Source of the DNA: Sulfobacillus thermotolerans
GTDB taxonomy: Bacteria; Bacillota; Sulfobacillia; Sulfobacillales; Sulfobacillaceae
DNA: 64,000 bases
Assembly: GCA_002951815.1 (NCBI GenBank)
Contig: CP019454.1
Coordinates: 434,001 to 498,000, forward strand
Direction: 5' to 3'
In this document: positions 58,061 to 64,000 of the stretch, piece by piece
Numbering within the stretch: position 1 is the stretch's first letter
Layout: the number at the start of each line of letters is the position of its first letter
Position numbers and translations under genes: made by a program
The notes under the pieces: generated by a model
The model's database searches: none
What the model was told of the DNA's origin: nothing
What the model saw: only the letters and a program-made list of their open reading frames with translations

Positions 58061-59632
58061 TTAAAAACCGAGCACTCCTCCGGGGCGGATTTCAGTTGGA
58101 GCGTTGTGAGCCCAAACGGGTTGTCCTGCAATGAAGACCATTTCGATTCCAGAAGGATATTGACGAGGCTTGGCAAAGGTGGCTTTGTTAGTATATTTCT
58201 TGGGATCTAGCAAGACGAGATCAGCCCGCAGTCCCTTGAGGATGCGGCCCCGATCTTTGAGATGGAGTCGGTCGGCCGCGCGCGATGTTAGCCTGGCGAC
58301 AGCGTCTTCAGGGGAAATCAGATGATCGCGCAAGGCATATTGGCCCAGCACCTTTGCGGCTGTTCCATAAAGTCGAGGATGCGGGTGTGCACCAAAAATC
58401 CCGTCAGTACCTACTAGGGCCAAGGGGTGTCGGAAAATAGCCTTGACCACCTCATCAGTCGCATAGTGGTCAATCATTGCAACATCTAAAGCGCTTTCTT
58501 CCAATAAATCCAATACGGCATCTAGTGGATCTTGATTGCGCTTTAACCCGAGTTCCCTAAGAGAATGACCTAGGATTATGGCGTGGCTCGAAGGAGCGTC
58601 GGCAATGGTGATGTGACTGGGGCCACAGGCGCGGTAGAGGTTTTCCCAGCCAGGTATTCCTTCGACGATGTCATGGCGAATGCGGCTGCGCATATGGGGA
58701 TCGCGCAGACGGGTCAGTATAGATGCGACACCTCCATCAAGCGCCCAAGGAGGCAAAATGGCTGTTAATAAGGTACTGCCTGCTCCATAAGGATATTGGT
58801 CAAATGTCAGATCAATATCTCGGCTCGCTTTATCTAAAAGTGTCAAGAGAGCATCCAGCAGATTGGAGGATCCCACCAATTTTAAATGGGAAAGGTGAAG
58901 AGATGCGCCACTCAAACGAGCAACATCAATCATCTCTGTAAGAGCGGACAGTATGCCTTCGCCTTCATTGCGGATATGGGGCATTAGTGGCACGGCATGG
59001 CGCGCAGCAACGCGGGCTAGGGCAATGAGTTCTTCGGTCTGTGCATATACCCCGGGCAAGTAAATAAGGCCAAAGGAGAGCATTCTCGCGCCCGCCTCGA
59101 TTTCGCGTTCGACCTCGTCTGCCATCGCCTGGAGTTCACGAGGTGTTGGTTCGCGGTTGGTATTCCCCATGACGTATTCGCGGACAGCATTATGGCCGAC
59201 TGAGGGAACCAACGTGGTGGTCGGATGTGTTGCGTCTAGTGTCTCAAGAAATTGAGGTAGCGTCTCCCATGTCCACGAATCCGGCCCAGGCCCTTCCAGT
59301 GGACGTAGATAACGGTGGCGAGCTTCCCGTTGTGATGGCTTTACGGGCGCCGGCGCTAGTCCATCTGGGTGGATTACTTCGGTGGTAAAGCCCTGCGCAA
59401 TTTTGGGCTCAAGCAGGGGGTGCGTAAAACTCCGCAAAGCCGAATGAGCGTGCATATCTATAAATCCTGGGCAAATCCATAACCCATGCGCATCGACCAT
59501 AGAAGAGGCTAAGTTTGCGGACAAGTTGGGGGCAACAGCTGCAATAATGGTGCCTTGCACAGCAATATCCGCTGGGTAGCCTGGCCCATCGCCAGGTATT
59601 ACCCATCCCCCTTTAATGACCATGTCGTACAT
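58061..59632 (-). CDS. D-aminoacylase/N-acyl-D-amino-acid deacylase-family amidohydrolase
   Basis: 523 residues, ATG after TAGGAGG. Zn-dependent TIM-barrel amidohydrolase of the D-aminoacylase/hydantoinase-like group. Metal ligands: H61-A-H63 (FIDMHAHS), a His in LHLSHLKLVG, and a catalytic Asp in GTDGIFGAHPHPR; DQYPYGAGST is typical of D-aminoacylases. The bridging Cys of Alcaligenes D-aminoacylase (in GNCG) is replaced by Asp90 (VIHPDGLAPAP). The C-terminal LRADLVLLDP and IEMVFIAGQPVW are family-typical. Cleaves an N-acyl or cyclic amide of an amino acid by inference. Second gene of the nitrilase operon, 35 bases after it. Confidence 0.85.
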   Translation of the reverse strand: MYDMVIKGGWVIPGDGPGYPADIAVQGTIIAAVAPNLSANLASSMVDAHGLWICPGFIDMHAHSALRSFTHPLLEPKIAQGFTTEVIHPDGLAPAPVKPSQREARHRYLRPLEGPGPDSWTWETLPQFLETLDATHPTTTLVPSVGHNAVREYVMGNTNREPTPRELQAMADEVEREIEAGARMLSFGLIYLPGVYAQTEELIALARVAARHAVPLMPHIRNEGEGILSALTEMIDVARLSGASLHLSHLKLVGSSNLLDALLTLLDKASRDIDLTFDQYPYGAGSTLLTAILPPWALDGGVASILTRLRDPHMRSRIRHDIVEGIPGWENLYRACGPSHITIADAPSSHAIILGHSLRELGLKRNQDPLDAVLDLLEESALDVAMIDHYATDEVVKAIFRHPLALVGTDGIFGAHPHPRLYGTAAKVLGQYALRDHLISPEDAVARLTSRAADRLHLKDRGRILKGLRADLVLLDPKKYTNKATFAKPRQYPSGIEMVFIAGQPVWAHNAPTEIRPGGVLGF

Positions 59633-59667
59633 GAGCCACGCCTCCTACCGTTCTGTGACATGCGTCT

Positions 59668-60555
59668 TTAGGGCAGGTCTTCTGCAATTTCCCCATAAGT
59701 GTCCGGGCGTCGATCACGGTAAAATTGCCAATGCATGCGGGCTTGACGAATTTGGGATAGGTCTATGTCCGCGGTGACCAACGCGTCTTGATTGCGAGGC
59801 CCTTGGCTAAGAATTCGGCCTTCAGGGTCGACAAAGTAGCTTTCCCCAAAAAACTCTCCAATGTTCCATGGAGCTTCGATACCAACCCGGTTCAACGCGC
59901 CTACAAAATAGCCGTTGGCAATGGCATGAGCGGGCTGCTCAATATGCCAGAGATGATCGGAATGTCCTGCTGTTGTCGCCGAAGGGTTAAAGACGATTTC
60001 GGCTCCGTGCAATCCTAACAGGCGTGCTCCTTCTGGAAAGTGACGGTCATAGCAAATATACACGCCAATTTTGCCGTATTGGGTTTGAAAAACCGGATAA
60101 CCGAGATTGCCAGGCCGGAAATAAAATTTTTCCCAAAATCCGTAGGCACCAGGTTGGCTCCCATGAACTTGAGGGATATGGACCTTGCGAAACTTACCGA
60201 GATACGATCCATCGGCATCAATAACCGCAGCGGTATTGTAATAAACTCCAGGCATGGCTTCTTCATAAAGGGGCACGATAAGCACCATGCTGTATTGCTT
60301 GGCCAGTTGGCGCATCAATGTCACAGTAGGGCCGTCAGGTACGGGCTCTGCTGCCGCATACCACCTTTTGTCCTGTTCAGCGGCGAAATAGGGAGCAGAA
60401 AAGAGCTCTTGAAGACACAAGATGTTAACGGCTTTAGCATGAGCTTGTCCAATCCATTCCACGTGTTTTTGAATCGCGGCGGCCTTGTGGGCGGCCACGT
60501 CGTATTCTCCGGAGAGTTCATGGTGCAACTGCAAGAGCCCGGCGCGTATGGTCAT
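59668..60555 (-). CDS. Nitrilase-superfamily amidohydrolase, beta-ureidopropionase / N-carbamoylase-like
   Basis: 295 residues; start ATG 60555 nine bases after GGAAGG, not the in-frame ATG 60564 or 60618. Hydrolyses carbon-nitrogen bonds with the Glu50-Lys124-Cys168 triad (LQELF, KFRKVHIPQ, YICYDRHFPE). GKIGVYICYDRHFPEGARL and GAEIVFNPSAT are closest in look to bacterial beta-ureidopropionases, which release CO2 and ammonia from N-carbamoyl-beta-amino acids. First gene of a divergent pair with the diaminopropionate ammonia-lyase. Confidence 0.87.
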   Translation of the reverse strand: MTIRAGLLQLHHELSGEYDVAAHKAAAIQKHVEWIGQAHAKAVNILCLQELFSAPYFAAEQDKRWYAAAEPVPDGPTVTLMRQLAKQYSMVLIVPLYEEAMPGVYYNTAAVIDADGSYLGKFRKVHIPQVHGSQPGAYGFWEKFYFRPGNLGYPVFQTQYGKIGVYICYDRHFPEGARLLGLHGAEIVFNPSATTAGHSDHLWHIEQPAHAIANGYFVGALNRVGIEAPWNIGEFFGESYFVDPEGRILSQGPRNQDALVTADIDLSQIRQARMHWQFYRDRRPDTYGEIAEDLP

Positions 60556-60576
60556 TCCCGTCATCCTTCCACTTTC

Positions 60577-60605
60577 TTGATTTTGTTTAGTATGTAGTAT
60601 ATTAT
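60577..60605 (+). promoter_or_regulatory. Promoter of the ammonia-lyase gene
   Basis: TTGATT, 17-base spacer, TATTAT (60600-60605). The -10 lies within operator-like site 3. Confidence 0.65.
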
Positions 60606-60608
60606 ATG
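60591..60608. promoter_or_regulatory. Operator-like site 3 (divergent catabolic promoters)
   Basis: TATGTAGTATATTATATG. Fourteen bases are identical to site 1. It covers the -10 boxes of both back-to-back promoters, so one bound repressor would shut both operons. Confidence 0.75.
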
Positions 60609-60629
60609 AACCCGTCAATGATTATTCAA
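60601..60629 (-). promoter_or_regulatory. Promoter of the nitrilase-amidohydrolase operon
   Basis: On the minus strand: TTGAAT (60629-60624), 17-base spacer, TATAAT (60606-60601). Shares its -10 region with the opposite promoter. Confidence 0.68.
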
Positions 60630-60652
60630 GTAACCCCAAAGGAGTTAGGCCT

Positions 60653-61873
60653 ATGCCTATGACCGTGGAATGGATACGCAATGTGCATGAGAGGCGCCAA
60701 GATGTACCGCTATTGTCTGATTTGACGATGCACGTGGCAGAGCAAACGGTATCCTATCATCGCGGCTGGCCGGAATATCACAAGACGCCGACACGGTTAT
60801 TGCCGCAGTTGGCGTCCTATGCAGGAGTGGAGGCCATTGCTGTGAAGGACGAATCGACCCGTTTCGGGGTCCAATCGTTCAAGATACTGGGAAGCACGTG
60901 GGCCATTGCCCAGGCGTTAGCCGAGCGGTGGCAGCTAAATCCGCAGGACCTGCATGTCGATGTTCTGAAGGACAGGGCAAAGACGAAGCCCGCTATGGTA
61001 TTGGCCGCAACCAGTGATGGCAATCATGGATTGGGCGTGGCATGGACGGCGAAAGCGTTGGGACAACAGGCCGTTATTTATCTTCCTAAAGGGACGCACG
61101 AAAGCCGGGTCCGGCGGATTGCAGAAGTTGGCGCACAGGTCTACGTCACTGAAAGGAATTATGACGATACCGTTCGTGACGTTGCGCAAAAGGCTAAAAC
61201 GAATGGATGGCTATTGGTGCAAGACACCGCGTGGCCGGGATATGAAGATATTCCTAAGTGGGTAATCCAGGGATATCTGACCATGGCGCATGAAGCGGCT
61301 GAACAATGGGATGGCCACGGATTACAGCCGCCGACGCACATTATTTTGCAAGCGGGGGTCGGGTCATTAGCCGCAGCCGTAACGGGCTATTATGCGAATC
61401 GATATGGCCGTGCACAGTGTCCGACCATTGTCATTGCAGAGCCTCTCACTGCGCCAGCGTTATTCAATTCAGCAGCGCACCCCAATGCCCAGGCTGCCAA
61501 AGTGGAGGGGTTAATGGAAACGGTCATGGCGGGCTTGGCGTGCGGAGAGCCTAACCCTCTAGCATGGCCCTTGCTACGTTCGTGGACATCATTTTTTGTG
61601 CGCTGCTCGGATAGCGTTGCGGCACGGGGCACGCGTATTTTATCTAACCCTCTTGGCACTGATCCGCGTATTATGGCCGGAGAGTCGGGCAGTATGCCCC
61701 TAGGTCTGGCCGTAACACTTTTGGATCAGTTGCCATATCAAGAGGCTCGCAAGGCCCTAGGCTTAGGACCTCAGTCGCGCATCTTGGTTTTTAATACGGA
61801 AGGGGTTCCGGATTTTCAAGGATTCTTGGACATTGTCTGGGATGGCGCCTACCCCAGCTTGCCGAAAAGTTAA
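60653..61873 (+). CDS. Diaminopropionate ammonia-lyase
   Basis: 406 residues, ATG after AAAGGAG. PLP enzyme that splits 2,3-diaminopropionate into pyruvate and two ammonia. The PLP Lys77 in RFGVQSFKILG and the Asp122 in ATSDGNHGLGVAW match the two catalytic residues of YgeX (DNGNHG-type Asp distinguishes it from threonine deaminases, which have Ala or Gly there). LVQDTAWPGYEDIP is also typical of this family. Size matches the family. Divergent from the nitrilase gene under the same operator. A broader serine/threonine dehydratase role is possible. Confidence 0.88.
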   Translation: MPMTVEWIRNVHERRQDVPLLSDLTMHVAEQTVSYHRGWPEYHKTPTRLLPQLASYAGVEAIAVKDESTRFGVQSFKILGSTWAIAQALAERWQLNPQDLHVDVLKDRAKTKPAMVLAATSDGNHGLGVAWTAKALGQQAVIYLPKGTHESRVRRIAEVGAQVYVTERNYDDTVRDVAQKAKTNGWLLVQDTAWPGYEDIPKWVIQGYLTMAHEAAEQWDGHGLQPPTHIILQAGVGSLAAAVTGYYANRYGRAQCPTIVIAEPLTAPALFNSAAHPNAQAAKVEGLMETVMAGLACGEPNPLAWPLLRSWTSFFVRCSDSVAARGTRILSNPLGTDPRIMAGESGSMPLGLAVTLLDQLPYQEARKALGLGPQSRILVFNTEGVPDFQGFLDIVWDGAYPSLPKS

Positions 61874-61944
61874 CGGCGTCACCCGCTTGGGGCGCTGTCT
61901 TCGTCAATTCTCCCGTCGTGATTGACAGCACCGTGATTGTCTGC

Positions 61945-61973
61945 TTGACACAAGACTACTAAGCCCGTAAAAT
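61945..61973 (+). promoter_or_regulatory. Promoter of rplM-rpsI
   Basis: TTGACA, 17-base spacer, TAAAAT, 55 bases before rplM: the same boxes as the rpmG and ybxF promoters. Between it and rplM, GTCGGCAGTGTCGCCGGC can fold into a small hairpin that could belong to an L13-type leader; not certain. Confidence 0.78.
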
Positions 61974-62028
61974 ACTAATGTTCGGTTGTCGGCAGTGTCG
62001 CCGGCACACAGAGGTAGGAGGTAAACTC

Positions 62029-62463
62029 ATGTCCACTTATATGGCCCGGTCCCAGGATGTCGATCGCAAATGGTACGTGATTGATGCCGCCGGATTGCCG
62101 CTGGGTCGTGTTGCCACTGCTGCGGCAACGATTCTGCGCGGAAAACACAAACCCACATATACACCGCACGTTGACACCGGAGACTACGTCATTATTGTCA
62201 ATGCGGCTGATGTTTTATTGACAGGTCGGAAACTGGATCAAAAAATTTATTTTCACCATTCCGGGTATCTTGGCGGACTCAAACGGACCGTCTACCGCCA
62301 GTTAATGCAAAAGAAACCCGCTTTCGCTATGGAAAAGGCTGTGCGTGGAATGTTACCGCATAATCGTCTGGGACGCGCGATGTACAGGAAGTTGAAAGTA
62401 TATCCGCATGCGGAACATCCCCATAGTGCACAGCAGCCACAAGTATGGGAGGTAAAAATTTAA
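62029..62463 (+). CDS. rplM: 50S ribosomal protein L13
   Basis: 144 residues from ATG 62029 after TAGGAGG; an in-frame ATG at 61978 lies in the leader. Early 23S assembly protein. [39 protein letters not shown] and [15 protein letters not shown] are canonical. Stop TAATG overlaps the rpsI start by one base. Confidence 0.98.
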   Translation: MSTYMARSQDVDRKWYVIDAAGLPLGRVATAAATILRGKHKPTYTPHVDTGDYVIIVNAADVLLTGRKLDQKIYFHHSGYLGGLKRTVYRQLMQKKPAFAMEKAVRGMLPHNRLGRAMYRKLKVYPHAEHPHSAQQPQVWEVKI

Positions 62464-62855
62464 TGGCCGTTGCGCAATTCTGGGGAACAGGGCGCCGCAA
62501 GAATGCCGTAGCTCGCGTCCGCTTGGTGCCGGGTACGGGCAGGATTTTCATTAACGGGCGGTCTATGGAAGACTATTTTCCATTGTTAACGCTGCAAAAG
62601 GCCATTATGGCTCCGCTCAATTCGGTGGATCTATCGGGTCGTTTTGATGTATTAGTACGTGTAGAAGGTGGCGGAGTTTCCGGACAGGCCGGTGCGGTGC
62701 GTCATGGTATCGCGCGTGCTTTGCTTCGGGTGGACACCAACTTGCGTGTGCCCCTAAAGCAACGGGGATTTCTTACACGGGATGCACGAATGAAAGAGCG
62801 CCGGAAATATGGATTAAAGAAGGCGCGTAAAGCCCCGCAATTCTCCAAACGCTAA
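62463..62855 (+). CDS. rpsI: 30S ribosomal protein S9
   Basis: 130 residues. [21 protein letters not shown] and the C-terminal [20 protein letters not shown] plus QFSKR tail, whose last Arg contacts P-site tRNA, are intact. Ends the rplM-rpsI operon just before a terminator. Confidence 0.98.
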   Translation: MAVAQFWGTGRRKNAVARVRLVPGTGRIFINGRSMEDYFPLLTLQKAIMAPLNSVDLSGRFDVLVRVEGGGVSGQAGAVRHGIARALLRVDTNLRVPLKQRGFLTRDARMKERRKYGLKKARKAPQFSKR

Positions 62856-62877
62856 AAGCCCTTTTGGGCTTTTTTTG
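62854..62877 (+). terminator. Terminator of rplM-rpsI
   Basis: AAAGCCC-TTTT-GGGCTTTTTTT starting at the rpsI stop; stem plus seven T. Confidence 0.92.
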
Positions 62878-62941
62878 TTGGCATTACGCGTTGTAAAGTC
62901 ATGGTCAGCTTCCCATTTCACACAAAACTGTTGCAAACAAA

Positions 62942-62980
62942 AAACAAGGCCCACCTGTTTGAAACAGAAGGGCCTTGTTT
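62942..62980 (-). terminator. Terminator of the TPR gene (minus strand)
   Basis: AAACAAGGCCC (62942-62952) pairs with GGGCCTTGTTT (62970-62980), one base from the stop codon at 62982. Followed on the minus strand by TTGTTTTTTG. Confidence 0.85.
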
Positions 62981-62981
62981 A

Positions 62982-64000
62982 TTAGCTAATGCCGACGCCG
63001 GCCATCTCGGGAGCTGAAATGACGGGAAGGCGTGGAGTAAATTTACGCGGTTCGGTCGTTTCATCGTTAGCCTCACTCAAATGCTCCCACAGTCGAGACA
63101 AAGCGCCTGGATCTCCTAAACGGGATTGGACAATGTAGTACTCGCATTCGAGGTCCCGGTGACGTTCGTTAGGAGCCATGGCGAGAGCGCGGCTAAGATA
63201 GTCTTTGGCCAGCGCATAATCTTCGGCAGCCACGGCACGCCGTGCTAAGACGCGAAGGGCATAAATTTTGGTATCTTGCCATGGCCAGCCATCAGGCGCA
63301 TGCAGAATGCGGGTCGTATAGCGTTCGACCAAGGGCTCCGAATCGGTTGTGCGAAGAAGCGCCTCTAATATGACCGCTTGCCCTTCTTGAAAGTGAACGC
63401 GGTCAAAAACGGTCAAGGAGGATTCTAGCAATTCCCGGGCTTTGTCTAGCCTCCCTAAGTCCGTTAAGACTTGCGCAATGTCCGCTTGCAGGGCAGCGCG
63501 TTCTTCATTGCCGCGGATGTCGGGCAACAAGCCTAAGGCTTCATCGATAGCGCTGGTGGCTTCCGCCTGATGGCCCAAGCGCCATTCAGCGGCCGCTATA
63601 CGGGTTAATAGTTCTGCCCGCCGCGGAGCGCTAATTAACTTTTGGGGTTCGTCAAGCGCCATACGGTACAGCTCTAAAGACGAAACCCATTGCCTTTGAC
63701 TATAGCAAAAATCTCCGTAATGCTGCGCCGCTTCGGCCCGAATGTTAGGACCTTCTCGGCTGGTAAGGCGTCCCGCATACTCCAGAGCCTGCTGAAATGA
63801 ATTCATGGCTTTATGAAACGAACCGTGACGCGCAGCTGCCATTCCTAAAGTGTTGGCAATTTCAATCGCTTGGACAGGGTGGTCATCGGGATGAATGAGC
63901 AACAAACTTTCTTCCAAGTGCGCTAGCGCGGCGTCCAAATTGCCTTGAGACATTTCTAATTTGCCCATCGTAGCCTTAATGCGCGCGAGAATGTCTTCGC
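62982..64000 (-). CDS. TPR-repeat protein, N-terminal part outside window
   Basis: The frame is open to the last base of the window (EDILARIKAT precedes the first internal Met), so the ATG at 63968 is probably not the start. Tandem 34-residue helical repeats of TPR type fill the visible part: GNLDAALAHLEESL, GSFHKAMNSFQQALEYA, RQWVSSLELYRMAL, GHQAEATSAIDEALGLL, GRLDKARELLESSL. The last 30 residues are unstructured. TPR blocks bind proteins or peptides; a domain upstream, such as an HTH of a peptide-sensing regulator, is possible but not visible. Confidence 0.75.
   Translation of the reverse strand, partial: EDILARIKATMGKLEMSQGNLDAALAHLEESLLLIHPDDHPVQAIEIANTLGMAAARHGSFHKAMNSFQQALEYAGRLTSREGPNIRAEAAQHYGDFCYSQRQWVSSLELYRMALDEPQKLISAPRRAELLTRIAAAEWRLGHQAEATSAIDEALGLLPDIRGNEERAALQADIAQVLTDLGRLDKARELLESSLTVFDRVHFQEGQAVILEALLRTTDSEPLVERYTTRILHAPDGWPWQDTKIYALRVLARRAVAAEDYALAKDYLSRALAMAPNERHRDLECEYYIVQSRLGDPGALSRLWEHLSEANDETTEPRKFTPRLPVISAPEMAGVGIS

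Noticed and set aside
60592-60608. Operator copies as parts of a mobile-element repeat
   Set aside because: Only about 14 bases are shared, each copy sits exactly in a promoter, and flanks are unrelated; a regulator site explains it better.
61903-61926. GTCAAT...ATTGAC hairpin as terminator of the ammonia-lyase
   Set aside because: Short stem, long loop and no T run.
1-64000. CRISPR arrays, tRNA or rRNA genes, insertion sequences, prophage genes
   Set aside because: None found by reading: no regular spaced repeats, no CCA-ended cloverleaf sequences recognised, and no transposase or integrase motifs.

Overview
The window reads as a chromosome segment of an acidophilic, autotrophic, aerobic Firmicute, most likely Sulfobacillus or a close relative. 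This is an inference from four things: Firmicutes gene order in the rif/str/S10/spc/alpha ribosomal clusters; strong AGGAGG ribosome sites with many GTG and TTG starts; an aa3-type oxidase operon headed by a blue copper protein; and a cbbX Rubisco-activase gene next to rpe. No tRNA, rRNA, CRISPR array, insertion sequence or replication origin was seen.

Layout. 1-918: 3' part of a DNA methyltransferase. 1109-6511: heme-copper oxidase operon (secreted protein, Tat cupredoxin, subunits II, I and III, two small or unknown membrane proteins), facing a lipoprotein cytochrome c. 7223-10241: small membrane proteins and the rpe-cbbX operon. 10376-21618: rpmG-secE-nusG-rplKA-(small membrane protein)-L10 leader-rplJL-rpoBC. 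21603-45238: about 23.6 kb, almost entirely co-directional, with no clear internal terminator: ybxF-rpsL-rpsG-fusA-tuf, S10, spc and alpha operons, ecfA1-ecfA2-ecfT-truA and a proline dehydrogenase. The terminator of rpoBC and the promoter of this superoperon physically overlap. rplM-rpsI, which normally follow truA, sit at 62029-62855 behind their own promoter.

The roughly 16.7 kb between the proline dehydrogenase terminator and rplM is an accessory block. It holds a MarR-controlled efflux cluster with two short membrane-fusion-like proteins around a DHA2 permease; an NDUFA9-like reductase; a C2H2 zinc-finger protein; an MHS-type transporter; a receptor-less CZB zinc protein with a methyl-accepting chemoreceptor and a PilZ protein; and a GntR-linked catabolic cluster.

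The most interesting signal is that GntR system. A near-identical AT-rich site occurs three times: before the transporter gene (52.7 kb), before gntR (57.7 kb), and between a divergent nitrilase/amidohydrolase operon and a 2,3-diaminopropionate ammonia-lyase gene (60.6 kb). At the last place the site covers the -10 boxes of two back-to-back promoters. The enzymes fit a route in which an N-acyl or N-carbamoyl diamino acid (for example albizziine-like 2-amino-3-ureidopropionate) is imported, deacylated or decarbamoylated to 2,3-diaminopropionate, and split to pyruvate and ammonia. The substrate is a hypothesis.
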